The translations under genes were made by a program, and so were the position numbers. Positions 43,416 through 53,757 of a stretch of 64,000 nt of DNA are shown here, piece after piece (the stretch's first letter is position 1; every line of letters begins with the position of its first letter). This DNA comes from Clostridium sp. AM34-11AC (GTDB lineage Bacteria; Bacillota; Clostridia; Lachnospirales; Lachnospiraceae). The notes beneath the pieces are model-generated. The model had not been told where the DNA came from and ran no database searches. It was given only the letters and a program-made list of their open reading frames with translations. The stretch covers positions 10,102 to 74,101 of the forward strand of contig NZ_QWGL01000010.1 in the NCBI RefSeq assembly GCF_003435375.1. Direction: 5' to 3'.

Positions 43416-44513
43416 ATGGAGAGTGACAGATTGTTAGTTCTATATCCGCAAAAACGAGGCCCGGAGAAAGAACGGTCGCGTATGGACGAGGTTTTGAGGG
43501 CGGCGCTTGACGGGATCGATACCGAGATCGTGGAAGATATGGAAATTTTGGAGCAGGATCCCTTCAAATATCGTGGACGCAGACTCCTGTTTGCAGTTCC
43601 ACTTGGGAGAAATGGCATCAACCGCGGTTACTACGAAGTTCTCGCCTGGCTGCGGGGCGGTGACCAGGTCCTCGCGGGGGCGACTGCTGGGATGATCATC
43701 GACGCGGAGAGCGAATTCTACACGAAAGCGACGGCAAGAGAGCTTGCGGTGGCGGCAAACCGCGCCGGATGTGCCTTTGTCGGCCGCCCGCTGGTGGAAG
43801 GAACCGCCTCCCTCGATAACTACCTGATCCAGGCTGCCAATATGAACACCGATCGGTTCGGCGCTTATAAAAAGAGCGCTGCGATCCTGGCACATCAAAT
43901 TCTGGAAGAAACATGGCAGCCGAAAGAAGAATCGCACCTTCTGGTCCTTCACGCCTCAAACCACAGGACCTCCAATACCCTGGCGATTTGGCAGAAAGTA
44001 AAGGAGTGCCTGGATGAACGGATCAGGATTCAGGAGATCAACCTGCGAAACGGCACTCTCGTGGACTGTTCGGGATGTCCATACCAGATGTGCCTGCACT
44101 TTGGTGAGCAGGGAAAATGCTTCTACGGCGGAGCCATGGTGGAAAATATCTACCCGGCGGTCAAGTGGGCTGACGCGATCCTGCTCCTCTGTCCAAACTA
44201 CAACGATGCCCTGTCCGCGAATATGACGGCGTTTATCAACCGCCTGACAGCCCTGTTCCGGACCACACGGTTCTACGACAAAGCCCTGTTCGGAATTATC
44301 GTATCCGGCTATTCCGGCAGTGACCTTCTCGCTGGGCAGCTCGTAACAGCCCTCAATATGAACAAGACCTTCTACCTCCCGGGCAATTTCTGCATGATGG
44401 AGACAGCCAACAACGCCGGTGCTGCCATGAAGCTTCCGGGTATCGAAGACAGGATCAAGGAATTTAGCGAAAAAATGACGCATATACTGATAAAAGAGAC
44501 ACAAAATAGCTGA
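43416..44513 (+). CDS. Flavodoxin-fold NADPH-dependent FMN reductase-like protein
   Basis: A 365-residue protein in two parts. Residues about 1-160 form an alpha/beta segment without a clear family; about 165-360 are flavodoxin-like, with LLVLHASNHRTSNT as phosphate-binding loop, DCSGCPYQMCLHFGEQGKC as a Cys-rich segment, and WADAILLLCPNYNDALSANM near the flavin, as in iron-sulfur flavoprotein and FMN-reductase families. The four Cys (in SGCPYQMC and later GKC) could bind a cluster or be redox active. GGGAGAG precedes the ATG. Electron donor and partner unknown. Confidence 0.7.
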   Translation: MESDRLLVLYPQKRGPEKERSRMDEVLRAALDGIDTEIVEDMEILEQDPFKYRGRRLLFAVPLGRNGINRGYYEVLAWLRGGDQVLAGATAGMIIDAESEFYTKATARELAVAANRAGCAFVGRPLVEGTASLDNYLIQAANMNTDRFGAYKKSAAILAHQILEETWQPKEESHLLVLHASNHRTSNTLAIWQKVKECLDERIRIQEINLRNGTLVDCSGCPYQMCLHFGEQGKCFYGGAMVENIYPAVKWADAILLLCPNYNDALSANMTAFINRLTALFRTTRFYDKALFGIIVSGYSGSDLLAGQLVTALNMNKTFYLPGNFCMMETANNAGAAMKLPGIEDRIKEFSEKMTHILIKETQNS

Positions 44514-44640
44514 TACAATTTTTGAATTTCAAGCAATTGTGCGTCAAAACTTTACATCACGGAAGTGAACAACTGCAATTATGAGAAAAGCAACGAATAG
44601 CTGAAAGATTTCAGACGTTTACAAAAATTACTAATATTTG

Positions 44641-44669
44641 TTGCAAAAGTAACAATAGAGATGTATAAT
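44641..44669 (+). promoter_or_regulatory. Promoter of the TAXI-TRAP operon
   Basis: TTGCAA (44641-44646), 17-base spacer, TATAAT (44664-44669), 64 bases ahead of the first ATG. Confidence 0.8.
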
Positions 44670-44732
44670 ATGTTCGTAAGCTTCCTTTGCTGAAACATTG
44701 TGCAAAGGAACAGAAAAAGGAGGTAGAAAGAT

Positions 44733-45782
44733 ATGAGAAAGAGATTTTCCGTAGCAATGGCACTCGCATTATCCTGTGCAATGGTACTGACCGCTTGTTC
44801 CGGCGGCAGCAAACCGGCAGAGACCACAGCCGCAGCAGCAGCCGACACTACCGCGGCAGCAGCTGAAACAACAGCAGCCGCAGCAGCAGCCCCGAGTGGT
44901 GATGCCCAGAAGTTAACAATGGGTACTGGCGGAACCACCGGTACATATTACGCATTCGGTGGTGTAATCGCGAATGTATTAAACAGCAAAGACATCGGAG
45001 TGAACATTAACGTTCAGTCTACTGGTGCTTCCAAAGCAAATATCTACCTTGTAAACGACGGTGAAGCAGACCTCGCGATCGTACAGAACGACGTTATGGA
45101 TTATGCTTACAACGGAACTGACCTCTTCGCAGAAGAAGGCGCAGCAAAAGATTTCACAACAGTTGCAGCCCTCTACGCTGAGGTTTGCCAGATCGTATCC
45201 TCCGGCGATATCAAATCTGTCGCTGACTTAAAGGGCAAGAGAGTATCCGTTGGTGACGCAGGCTCTGGTGTTGAGTTCAACGCACGTCAGATCCTCGAGG
45301 CTTATGACATCTCCTTCGATGATATCCAGGTCAACAACCTCGGATTCGGTGATTCCGCAGATGCGTTAAAAGACGGCAAGATCGATGCTTTCTTCTGTAC
45401 AGCAGGCGCACCGACAACAGCGATCGTAGAGCTCGCTACAACAAACGCGATCAACCTTCTTGAGATCGATGACGAGCATGCGAAGAAGCTTGCGGATGCA
45501 CATCCGTTCTACACAACATACGCAATCCCGGGCGGCTCCTATAAGGGCGTTGACGATGATGTTCAGACAGTTGCTATCAAAGCTACTCTGATCGCATCCC
45601 CGAAGCTTTCCGAAGAAACAGTTTATAACCTCACAAAGGCTATTTTCGATAACAAAGATGAGATCGCTTCCACACATGCAAAGGGCGAAGAGCTTGATCT
45701 CGAATATGCGGTTTCCGGTATTTCTGTTCCGTTCCATCCGGGTGCTGAGAAGTACTTCAAGGAAGTAGGAGCAATCAAGTAA
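44733..45782 (+). CDS. TAXI-family TRAP substrate-binding lipoprotein
   Basis: A 349-residue lipoprotein: signal peptide with lipobox LTAC (Cys22), a 30-residue Ala/Thr-rich linker, then a TAXI (TRAP-associated extracytoplasmic immunogenic) domain with LTMGTGGTTGTYYAFGGVIA and ELAIVQ-like DLAIVQNDVMDYAY. TAXI proteins bind dicarboxylates, glutamate or other acids. AAAAGGAGG lies before the ATG. It heads a three-gene operon with DUF1850 and the fused TRAP permease. Confidence 0.93.
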   Translation: MRKRFSVAMALALSCAMVLTACSGGSKPAETTAAAAADTTAAAAETTAAAAAAPSGDAQKLTMGTGGTTGTYYAFGGVIANVLNSKDIGVNINVQSTGASKANIYLVNDGEADLAIVQNDVMDYAYNGTDLFAEEGAAKDFTTVAALYAEVCQIVSSGDIKSVADLKGKRVSVGDAGSGVEFNARQILEAYDISFDDIQVNNLGFGDSADALKDGKIDAFFCTAGAPTTAIVELATTNAINLLEIDDEHAKKLADAHPFYTTYAIPGGSYKGVDDDVQTVAIKATLIASPKLSEETVYNLTKAIFDNKDEIASTHAKGEELDLEYAVSGISVPFHPGAEKYFKEVGAIK

Positions 45783-45787
45783 TTACC

Positions 45788-46279
45788 TTGAAAAACAGGA
45801 AAGTAAGATTCTTTACAGTGGCAGCAATAATCACGGCAATTATTGCTGCCACTCTTGCCTATACCTTACGAAGCGGAGACTATCTGGTCCTGAGGAACGG
45901 AGACACAAACGCAGAATATGCCCGCTTCCGGGTAAAAGAGGGGGATGAGTTTTCTGTAACGTTCATCCACTCGGTAAATAAGTATCCGTTGACGGACGTT
46001 TACGAGATCCGCGACCACAAGATCTACGTGATCCGCACGATCTACAATAATTTCGGTGCGGGCGTGCAGACAGAGATCGAGGATGGGCAGACGCTTACGT
46101 ATGATGAAAACGGGGAGATGGTTGTTTCCGGGTTTGACAAGGAAATGCCGTATCTCTCATATATTGTGGGTACGGTCTCGGACCACACACTCACACTTCA
46201 CGGAAAAGAAATCAGTTTGAGGGATCTCTGCGGACGAAACAGCAAAGTAGAGTTCTCCTGTGAACATAAAGGATTCTAA
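45788..46279 (+). CDS. DUF1850 membrane-anchored protein
   Basis: A 163-residue protein with one N-terminal membrane segment (FFTVAAIITAIIAATLAYTL) and a DUF1850 domain (FIHSVNKYPLTDVYEI and NNFGAGVQTE are typical). DUF1850 genes commonly sit inside TAXI-TRAP operons, and their role is unknown. TTG at 45788, 5 bases after the TAXI stop, is the most likely start; no strong site precedes it, so translation is probably coupled to the upstream gene. Confidence 0.8.
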   Translation: MKNRKVRFFTVAAIITAIIAATLAYTLRSGDYLVLRNGDTNAEYARFRVKEGDEFSVTFIHSVNKYPLTDVYEIRDHKIYVIRTIYNNFGAGVQTEIEDGQTLTYDENGEMVVSGFDKEMPYLSYIVGTVSDHTLTLHGKEISLRDLCGRNSKVEFSCEHKGF

Positions 46280-46371
46280 GCGTTAAAAGAGTTTCGGACA
46301 TATCCGGCGCCTGTTTGTATAGGGGGTATACAGGGGCAGCGCCGGAAACGAAATATAAAGGAGGGATTGGT

Positions 46372-48345
46372 ATGGCAGAGAAAGACAACATGAAAGTCAA
46401 CACATCTCCGGTGGCTGATGTGGAGACCGGTACCGCCGAAGATGTCGAAGCCATCATGAAAAAGTACGACCGTGAATCGAATACCCGAATCTGGGAAGGC
46501 ACCCCGAAGCAGGTCATTCGTTTCCTTCTGGCAGCGTTTTCAGTTTTAATGCTCTATATGAACCTGTTTGCAAACTGGGATGAGCGTGTAAGACGTTCCC
46601 TGTTTGTCGGTTTTGTAATTATCCTTTCATTCCTGGTATATCCGATGAAAAAGGGAAGCTCAAAAAAGAATTCCGTTCCGATCTACGATATTATCCTTAT
46701 GGTACTCGGAGCCGGTGCTTACTTCTATTTCGTATTTAACTTTAAAACAATTATCGGCCACGCGACACGAATCAGCCAGACAGAGGTTATCGTTGGCGTG
46801 ATCGGTATCCTGATCTTAGCAGAAACATGCCGCCGCGTTGTAGGTATTCCGATCCTCTGTGTGGCGACATTCTTTGTGGGTTACGCGTTTTATAACGGAC
46901 TTGGACAGGGCAGAGCCTTCGCGGTAGTCTTAAAGTCCATCGTTTACAACCTGTTCTATACGACGAGTGGTGTTATCGGTACTCCGATTGGTGTCTGCTC
47001 CACGTATATCGCACTGTTTATCCTGTTCGGCGCTTTCCTTGAGGCGACCGGTATTTCTGAATTCTTTATCCAGCTGGCAAACTCTCTGGCAGGCGCTTCC
47101 ACAGGCGGACCGGCAAAGGTAGCGGTTATCTCCTCTGCTCTCTGCGGTATGGTATCCGGAAGCTCCGTTGGTAATACAGTAACGACCGGTTCCGTAACGA
47201 TCCCGTTAATGAAGAAGACCGGTTATCAGGGTGAATTCGCAGGTGCCGTTGAGGCAGCTTCCTCCACCGGTGGACAGATCATGCCGCCGATCATGGGCGC
47301 CGCCGCATTCTTAATGGCTGAGATGGTAGGCGTTCAGTACGGCGAGATCGCGATGAGAGCGATCTTCCCGGCACTCCTCTACTTCACAGGTATCTTCATT
47401 ACTGTACACCTTGAGGCAAAGAGACTTGGCTTAAAGGGTATCCCGAAGGATGAGCTTCCGAAATTCGGACCGTTATTTGTCCGTCAGGGTTATCTTCTTA
47501 TTCCGTTAGTTGCCCTTGTTGCAATGGTTATGATGGGCTACACGATGTCCCGTGCAGCGATCATCGCTACCGCCCTTGCAATCCTTGTCAGCATGCCGAA
47601 TAAAGAAACAAGAATGAACCCGACAAGATTCATCAACGCGTTGGAGGCAGGCGGTAAGAATACACTTTCCGTAGCTGTTGCCTGCGGCGTTGCCGGAATC
47701 ATCGCCGGTGTCGTAACAATGACCGGTCTTGGACAGCTCCTGATCTCCGCAATTGTCGGCGTTGCCGGTGACCGCGTGATCGTAGCATTATTCCTTACTA
47801 TGTTAACCTGTATCGTTCTTGGTATGGGCGTTCCGACAACTGCAAACTACATCATTATGGCTACCACATGTGCACCGATCCTCGTAAACGGTATGGGAAT
47901 CAACAAGATCGCTGCCAACATGTTCGTATTCTACTTCGGTATCGTAGCAGATATCACACCGCCGGTTGCTCTTGCAGCTTACGCAGGATCCGCGATCGCG
48001 AAATCCAACCCGATGAAGACCGCGTTAAACGCATCCCGTCTTGCGATCGCAGCGTTCATCGTACCGTATATCTTCGCGTTTAACCCGGCAATGTTATTTA
48101 TCGATACAGGCGTTCTCGGTGTTGTAACGATCATCGTAACATCCCTGATCGGTCTGTTCGGCGTTGCAGCCGGTCTTGAAGGCTATATGTTCGCGAACCT
48201 GAATGTGATCGAGAGACTCTTATCCATCGTCGGAGGTCTCTGCCTGATCATTCCGGGAACCGTGACAGACATTGTCGGTATCGTTCTTGTCGGAATTTCA
48301 GCGGCGCTGCAGATCATGAAAAAGAAGAAAGCGGCTGTGGCATAG
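46372..48345 (+). CDS. TRAP transporter fused permease (4TM + 12TM)
   Basis: A 657-residue polytopic protein that fuses the small and large TRAP membrane subunits, as is usual for TAXI systems. After a 50-residue cytoplasmic start come many hydrophobic helices; SGSSVGNTVTTGSVTIPLMK, ASSTGGQIMPPIMGAAAF and GVPTTANYIIMATTCAP are conserved DctM motifs. It uses an ion gradient rather than ATP. Start 46372 follows AAAGGAGGG by 7 bases; an earlier in-frame ATG (46315) has no site. Confidence 0.94.
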   Translation: MAEKDNMKVNTSPVADVETGTAEDVEAIMKKYDRESNTRIWEGTPKQVIRFLLAAFSVLMLYMNLFANWDERVRRSLFVGFVIILSFLVYPMKKGSSKKNSVPIYDIILMVLGAGAYFYFVFNFKTIIGHATRISQTEVIVGVIGILILAETCRRVVGIPILCVATFFVGYAFYNGLGQGRAFAVVLKSIVYNLFYTTSGVIGTPIGVCSTYIALFILFGAFLEATGISEFFIQLANSLAGASTGGPAKVAVISSALCGMVSGSSVGNTVTTGSVTIPLMKKTGYQGEFAGAVEAASSTGGQIMPPIMGAAAFLMAEMVGVQYGEIAMRAIFPALLYFTGIFITVHLEAKRLGLKGIPKDELPKFGPLFVRQGYLLIPLVALVAMVMMGYTMSRAAIIATALAILVSMPNKETRMNPTRFINALEAGGKNTLSVAVACGVAGIIAGVVTMTGLGQLLISAIVGVAGDRVIVALFLTMLTCIVLGMGVPTTANYIIMATTCAPILVNGMGINKIAANMFVFYFGIVADITPPVALAAYAGSAIAKSNPMKTALNASRLAIAAFIVPYIFAFNPAMLFIDTGVLGVVTIIVTSLIGLFGVAAGLEGYMFANLNVIERLLSIVGGLCLIIPGTVTDIVGIVLVGISAALQIMKKKKAAVA

Positions 48346-48447
48346 AAGAAATGGATGAAAGTTATATCGGAGTATATTGCAAAGGAAATTTGCATATGAT
48401 ATAATGGCTAAGAAAGAAATAGAACATAGTTCAAATTTACACAAAAT

Positions 48448-48481
48448 GAAACCCCTCAGAGCGGCATCTCTGAGGGGTTTC
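48448..48481. terminator. Terminator between the TRAP operon and the small minus-strand peptide
   Basis: GAAACCCCTCAGAG (48448-48461) pairs with CTCTGAGGGGTTTC (48468-48481), 14-bp perfect stem, T-rich behind and A-rich in front; bidirectional. Confidence 0.8.
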
Positions 48482-48516
48482 TTCTCGTTTTATGTAGTTG
48501 AGCATCTACAGGTTAG

Positions 48517-48609
48517 TTACCGATCCAGTTTACTGTCTAACCATTTGATGATGTAGTGACACACCACACCAGCCATGACAGCAACTATAAAAGAAAAAAC
48601 ATAATCCAA
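48517..48609 (-). CDS. Small hydrophobic peptide, type I toxin-like
   Basis: A 30-residue peptide starting at TTG: one hydrophobic segment (YVFSFIVAVMAGVVCHYII) and a charged end KWLDSKLDR. AAAGGAGGTG lies 5-7 bases upstream of the TTG, an unusually strong ribosome site for so short a frame. Peptides of this shape recur in clostridia and resemble type I toxins; no antisense RNA promoter was recognised here. The surrounding 500-base gap is otherwise empty apart from the terminator at 48448 and the thrC promoter. Confidence 0.6.
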   Translation of the reverse strand: MDYVFSFIVAVMAGVVCHYIIKWLDSKLDR

Positions 48610-48772
48610 ATTTACACCTCCTTTCTGTCACCAGATTGGAGTGGGTAACGAGACGAGTATATCATAGGCAGGAGAAAATTGATAGTTACTCCAGTATAAA
48701 ACAGAGATAAAAAATAGACTTTTGTGAGGAATATTTGTGTATGAGGAGATCCCTGTTTTCATTGATTTTATC

Positions 48773-48801
48773 TTGCAAGCGACATTAAAGTATGCTACAC
48801 T
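48773..48801 (+). promoter_or_regulatory. thrC promoter
   Basis: TTGCAA (48773-48778), 17-base spacer, TACACT (48796-48801), about 50 bases ahead of thrC. Confidence 0.65.
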
Positions 48802-48850
48802 TTCCGTAAAGTTTACCACTGTATCTGCGTAAAGAGAGGAAGGAAAAACG

Positions 48851-50338
48851 ATGGAATTATTATATGGAAGTACCCGCGGCGGGGAGACTGGCGTGACAGC
48901 ATCCCAGGCAGTGTTAAAAGGACTTGCAGATGACGGCGGTCTCTACGTTCCGGAGCGCATCCCGACGTTGGACGTGACGATGGACGAGCTTGCCGGAATG
49001 ACATATCAGGAGACGGCATACGCAGTTATGAAACAGTTCCTGACCGATTACACGGAAGAAGAACTGAAATACTGTATTTCCCATGCATACGATGAGAAAT
49101 TCGACACAGAGGAGATTGCACCGCTCGCAAAGGCGGACGGCATGTATTTCCTGGAGCTGTTCCACGGAAAGACGATCGCTTTCAAGGATATGGCACTCTC
49201 CATTCTGCCGTACCTTATGACAACGGCTGCAAAGAAGAACCATGCGAAGAACGAAATCGTGATCCTGACCGCTACATCCGGAGATACCGGAAAGGCAGCT
49301 ATGGCCGGATTCGCTGACGTTCCGGGAACAAGAATCATCGTCTTCTATCCGAAGAACGGAGTAAGCCGTGTTCAGGAGCTTCAGATGCTGACCCAGAAGG
49401 GCGCAAACACATCTGTAGTCGGAATCGAAGGAAACTTTGATGATGCCCAGACAGGTGTAAAGAAGATCTTTGGCGATAAAGAATTCGCGAAAGAACTGGA
49501 TGCTATGGGATTCCAGCTTTCCTCTGCAAATTCCATAAACATCGGCCGCCTTGTTCCACAGGTCGTTTACTATGTATACGCCTACGCGAAGCTTCTCGCA
49601 AACGGTGAGATCGAAAAAAATGAGAAGGTCAACGTCGTAGTTCCGACCGGAAACTTCGGAAACATCCTGGCAGCGTACTTCGCAAAACAGATGGGTGTTC
49701 CGTTCGGTAAGCTGATCTGCGCGTCCAATGACAATAAGGTCCTGTATGACTTCTTCCGGACAGGCACATACGATAAGAACCGTGAGTTCATCCTGACCAC
49801 ATCCCCGTCCATGGACATCCTCGTCTCCAGCAACTTAGAGCGCCTGCTCTACTTAAGCTGCGGAAGAGATGCCGCAAAGACAAAGGCGATGATGGAGCAG
49901 CTCTCCACAAACGGAAAATACGAGATCACTGAGGACATGAAGGAATTCATGAAGGACTTTGCCGCAGGCTACGCAGATATGGAAGAGAATGCGAAGGAGA
50001 TCCGGAAAGTGTTCGATGATACCGGATACCTGATCGACACCCATACAGGCGTTGCAGCAGCCGTCTACGAGCAGTATAAGGCGAAGACCGGCGATACCAC
50101 AAAGACTGTGATCGCGTCCACAGCAAGCCCGTACAAGTTCTCCAGAAGCGTTATGGAGGCAGTCCTCGGAAAGAAAGAGGATGCCGATGAGTTCGCCCTG
50201 ATCGATGAGATGGAGCGCATTTCCGGCGTGAAGATCCCGCAGGCCATCGAGGAGATCCGCGACGCGAAGATCCTCCACAACCGTCAGTGCAAGCCGGAGG
50301 AAATGGAAGAAACTGTGAAACAAACCTTTTCAAAGTAG
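48851..50338 (+). CDS. thrC: Threonine synthase
   Basis: A 495-residue PLP enzyme converting O-phosphohomoserine to threonine. The N-terminal LYGSTRGGETGVTASQAVLKGL is characteristic. The PLP lysine is in GKTIAFKDMALS, the phosphate loop follows at TATSGDTGKAAMAGF. The length is that of the long (type I, E. coli/yeast-like) branch. GAGGAAGG lies before the ATG. Downstream gene fba is 143 bases away. Confidence 0.96.
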   Translation: MELLYGSTRGGETGVTASQAVLKGLADDGGLYVPERIPTLDVTMDELAGMTYQETAYAVMKQFLTDYTEEELKYCISHAYDEKFDTEEIAPLAKADGMYFLELFHGKTIAFKDMALSILPYLMTTAAKKNHAKNEIVILTATSGDTGKAAMAGFADVPGTRIIVFYPKNGVSRVQELQMLTQKGANTSVVGIEGNFDDAQTGVKKIFGDKEFAKELDAMGFQLSSANSINIGRLVPQVVYYVYAYAKLLANGEIEKNEKVNVVVPTGNFGNILAAYFAKQMGVPFGKLICASNDNKVLYDFFRTGTYDKNREFILTTSPSMDILVSSNLERLLYLSCGRDAAKTKAMMEQLSTNGKYEITEDMKEFMKDFAAGYADMEENAKEIRKVFDDTGYLIDTHTGVAAAVYEQYKAKTGDTTKTVIASTASPYKFSRSVMEAVLGKKEDADEFALIDEMERISGVKIPQAIEEIRDAKILHNRQCKPEEMEETVKQTFSK

Positions 50339-50481
50339 GGTAAATCGGTTATAATAAAATTATCATGACAACAGTACCTGTTGGGAATAGATGGCGTCTG
50401 CTCCGCATATAAATGGAAACAGACGGCAGATCCGGCGGGACAGGCTGTTCTGTCAAAATAACGATTCAAATGGAGGCCTAT

Positions 50482-51348
50482 ATGTTAGTAACAGCGAAAG
50501 AAATGCTTGAGAAAGCAAGAGACGGCAAGTACGCAGTAGGACATTTCAACATCAACAACCTTGAGTGGACAAAAGCGATCCTGCAGACAGCAGAGGAACT
50601 GAGATCCCCGGTTATCCTGGGTGTTTCAGAGGGCGCAGGAAAATACATGACAGGCTTTAAGACCGTAGTAGGTATGGTAAACGGTATGCTGGAAGAGATG
50701 AAGATCACTGTTCCGGTAGCTCTTCACTTAGACCATGGTACCTACGAGGGATGCCTAAAGTGCATCGATGCTGGATTCTCCTCCATCATGTTCGACGGTT
50801 CTCACTACCCGATCGAAGAGAACGTTGAGAAGACAAAAGAACTGATCCGTATCTGCCGTGAAAAGGGAATGTCCCTCGAGGCAGAGGTTGGAGCGATCGG
50901 CGGCGAGGAAGATGGCGTTATCGGTATGGGCGAGTGTGCAGACCCGAACGAGTGCAAGATGATCGCTGACCTCGGAGTTGATATGTTAGCAGCAGGTATT
51001 GGAAATATCCATGGAAAATATCCGGCAAACTGGAAGGGCTTAAGCTTTGAGACACTTGCAGCTGTCAAAGAGGCTGTAGGCGATATGCCGCTCGTTCTCC
51101 ACGGCGGTACCGGTATTCCGGAAGACATGATCAAGAAAGCGATCTCCCTCGGCGTAGCAAAGATCAATGTTAACACCGAGTGCCAGCTCGCGTTCGCAGA
51201 CGCTACAAGAAAGTACATCGAAGCAGGAAAAGACCTTGAAGGAAAGGGATTCGACCCGAGAAAACTCCTTGCGCCGGGTGCAGAAGCGATCAAGGCGACC
51301 GTAAAGACAAAAATGGAGTTATTCGGTTCTGTCGGCAAAGCTGACTAA
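50482..51348 (+). CDS. fba: Class II aldolase (fructose-bisphosphate or tagatose-bisphosphate type)
   Basis: A 288-residue zinc aldolase. Zinc ligands and catalytic Asp: VALHLDHGTYEGC, IGNIHGKY, VLHGGTGIPED; MFDGSHYPIEENVE is typical. Start 50482 has TGGAGG about 7 bases upstream; a longer in-frame start is not supported. The short length and sequence fit FbaA of Firmicutes, with GatY/KbaY as an alternative. A strong terminator follows. Confidence 0.9.
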   Translation: MLVTAKEMLEKARDGKYAVGHFNINNLEWTKAILQTAEELRSPVILGVSEGAGKYMTGFKTVVGMVNGMLEEMKITVPVALHLDHGTYEGCLKCIDAGFSSIMFDGSHYPIEENVEKTKELIRICREKGMSLEAEVGAIGGEEDGVIGMGECADPNECKMIADLGVDMLAAGIGNIHGKYPANWKGLSFETLAAVKEAVGDMPLVLHGGTGIPEDMIKKAISLGVAKINVNTECQLAFADATRKYIEAGKDLEGKGFDPRKLLAPGAEAIKATVKTKMELFGSVGKAD

Positions 51349-51377
51349 GCCGTTTAGCTTGCATTATCATGCAGTTA

Positions 51378-51412
51378 AAAATGTTCTCCCTAGTATCAGG
51401 GAGAACATTTTT
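51378..51412 (+). terminator. Intrinsic terminator after fba
   Basis: AAAATGTTCTCCCT (51378-51391) pairs with AGGGAGAACATTTT (51398-51411), followed by further T. Further on, AAATTCAGCC near 51428 can pair with GGCTGAATATTT near 51467 in the glnN leader. Confidence 0.85.
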
Positions 51413-51560
51413 TCAAGCTAAAATTGAAATTCAGCCGAAATACCCTGGCAGACCATGATTGGAACAGGCTGAATATTTACAGGTAATTCTCATACTTTTT
51501 AAAGTACGATTTCACCCCATGCCATAACGGGCAGCTTATACAGAATTGAGGAGGAAAACT

Positions 51561-53678
51561 ATGAGCGAAACTATCAATGTGGAGGCAATCTTCGGAGAGA
51601 ATGTCTTTAATGACTCCGTGATGAAGGAACGCCTTCCGAAAAGCGTCTACAAGAAATTAAAGCAGACCATCGAGGATGGCAGCGAGCTGGATCCGACGAT
51701 CGCGGACGTGGTTGCCCATGCGATGAAAGACTGGGCAGTCGACAACGGCGCGACCCACTATACCCACTGGTTCCAGCCCCTTACCGGTGTGACCGCTGAG
51801 AAACATGATTCCTTTATCGGAAATTTTGATTCTCAGGGAAAAGTTTTAATGGATCTCTCCGGAAAAGAGCTGATCAAGGGTGAGACCGACGGTTCTTCTT
51901 TCCCGTCCGGCGGCCTGCGCGCGACCTTCGAGGCCCGCGGATATACCGCTTGGGACTGCACTTCCGCGGCATTCTTAAAGAAAGATGCAACCGGCGTAAC
52001 ACTCTGTATCCCAACCGCCTTCTGTTCCTACAGAGGCGAAGCCCTCGATAAAAAGACCCCGCTTCTCCGCTCCATGCAGGCCATCGACAAAGAGGCGACA
52101 AGAATCTTCCACCTTTTCGGACACACAGAAGTAAAGCGTGTTACCCCGTCCGTAGGACCGGAGCAGGAGTACTTCCTGATCGATCGCGACAAATATTTAA
52201 AGAGAAAAGACCTGATCTACACCGGACGTACCTTATTCGGCGCGATGCCGCCGAAGGGACAGGAGATGGATGACCACTATTACGGTGTTATCCGCGAGCG
52301 GATCGGTTCCTATATGAAAGAATTAAATGAAGAACTCTGGAAGCTGGGCGTTACCGCAAAGACCCAGCACAACGAGGTCGCTCCGGCACAGCACGAGCTG
52401 GCAACGATCTACACAAAGGCAAACCTTGCCGTTGACCACAACCAGATCGTTATGGAGACAATGAAAAAGGTTGCAAGCCGTCACGGAATGGCGTGCCTGC
52501 TCCATGAAAAACCGTTCCAGGGCGTCAATGGTTCCGGTAAACATAACAACTGGTCCCTGGCTTCCGACACCGGTATCAATATGCTTGATCCGGGTGTTAC
52601 ACCGCATGAGAATATCCAGTTCCTTCTGGTCCTTGCCTGCATTATGAAAGCGGTTGACCGCCATGCGGATCTGCTCCGCCAGTCCGCGGCTGTTCCGGGA
52701 AATGACTTCCGCCTTGGCGCTCAGGAGGCACCGCCTGCGATCATCTCCATCTTCGTAGGTGAGCAGCTTGAGGATGTGATCGACCAGCTGATCTCTACAG
52801 GCTCCGCGACCCACTCCAAGACCGGTGGTACATTAAAGACAGGTGTTACCACACTTCCGGACTTCGATAAGGACGCAACCGACAGAAACCGTACCTCACC
52901 GTTCGCGTTCACCGGAAATAAGTTCGAGTTCCGTATGGTCGGTTCCTCCGATTCTGTTTCATCTGCAAACGTTGTATTAAATACCATCGTTGCTGAGGCG
53001 TTCAAAGAGGCGGCTGATGAGCTTGAAAAGGCAGACGATTTTGATCTCGCTGTCCATGATATGATCAAGAAACTTCTTGCTGATCACCGCCGTATCATCT
53101 TCAACGGCAACGGCTACAGCGAGGCGTGGGTAGAAGAGGCAGAGCGCCGTGGACTTCCGAACTTAAAGTGCATGGTAGACGCGATCCCGTCCCTCGTTAC
53201 CGAGAAAGCGTTCAAGCTGTTCGGTGACTTTGGTGTATACACGAAGGAAGAGCTGGTGGCAAGAGCGGAGATCGAGTATGAGTCCTACGCGAAATCCGTA
53301 AATATCGAGGCGAAGGCGATGATCAATATCGCAGGAAAGCAGCTGATCCCGGCTGTTGTCCGCTACACAACCGTTCTCGCTCAGTCCTTAAGCGCTGTGA
53401 AGGCTGCATGCCCGGAAGCTGACAACAGTGTCCAGACAGAGCTTCTCATCGAAGTTTCAGATCTTCTCTCCGACATGAAGGTTGCCCGCGCGAAGCTCGA
53501 AGACCTGGTAGAAGAGTATCAGCACATCGACAGCATGGAAAGGCGCGCCCACTTCTGCTACGACGAGATCATCCCGGCGATGCAGGCTCTGCGTGACCCG
53601 GCAGACCAGCTTGAAATGATCGTAGACAAGGAATACTGGCCGATTCCGAGCTATGGGGATATGATCTTTGAGGTGTAA
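51561..53678 (+). CDS. glnN: Glutamine synthetase type III
   Basis: A 705-residue GSIII that makes glutamine from glutamate, ammonia and ATP. Markers: [20 protein letters not shown] in the N-terminal part, [10 protein letters not shown], the [11 protein letters not shown] and [11 protein letters not shown] active-site motifs, and a C-terminal helical extension typical of type III (types I and II are 350-470 residues). GGAGG lies 8 bases before the ATG at 51561. Single gene between two terminators. Regulation from the leader stem at 51428-51478 is possible but unproven. Confidence 0.96.
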   Translation: MSETINVEAIFGENVFNDSVMKERLPKSVYKKLKQTIEDGSELDPTIADVVAHAMKDWAVDNGATHYTHWFQPLTGVTAEKHDSFIGNFDSQGKVLMDLSGKELIKGETDGSSFPSGGLRATFEARGYTAWDCTSAAFLKKDATGVTLCIPTAFCSYRGEALDKKTPLLRSMQAIDKEATRIFHLFGHTEVKRVTPSVGPEQEYFLIDRDKYLKRKDLIYTGRTLFGAMPPKGQEMDDHYYGVIRERIGSYMKELNEELWKLGVTAKTQHNEVAPAQHELATIYTKANLAVDHNQIVMETMKKVASRHGMACLLHEKPFQGVNGSGKHNNWSLASDTGINMLDPGVTPHENIQFLLVLACIMKAVDRHADLLRQSAAVPGNDFRLGAQEAPPAIISIFVGEQLEDVIDQLISTGSATHSKTGGTLKTGVTTLPDFDKDATDRNRTSPFAFTGNKFEFRMVGSSDSVSSANVVLNTIVAEAFKEAADELEKADDFDLAVHDMIKKLLADHRRIIFNGNGYSEAWVEEAERRGLPNLKCMVDAIPSLVTEKAFKLFGDFGVYTKEELVARAEIEYESYAKSVNIEAKAMINIAGKQLIPAVVRYTTVLAQSLSAVKAACPEADNSVQTELLIEVSDLLSDMKVARAKLEDLVEEYQHIDSMERRAHFCYDEIIPAMQALRDPADQLEMIVDKEYWPIPSYGDMIFEV

Positions 53679-53713
53679 GAGACCTCTAAATAAGAATACA
53701 TAGTATGACAATA

Positions 53714-53757
53714 AAAGCGCCGCCCTGCGGGAGAAGATCCTGCGGGGCGGCGTGTTT
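53714..53757. terminator. Bidirectional terminator between glnN and the toxin-antitoxin operon
   Basis: CGCCGCCC (53718-53725) pairs with GGGCGGCG (53745-53752), extended by inner base pairs, with AAAA before and TTTT after. Confidence 0.8.
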
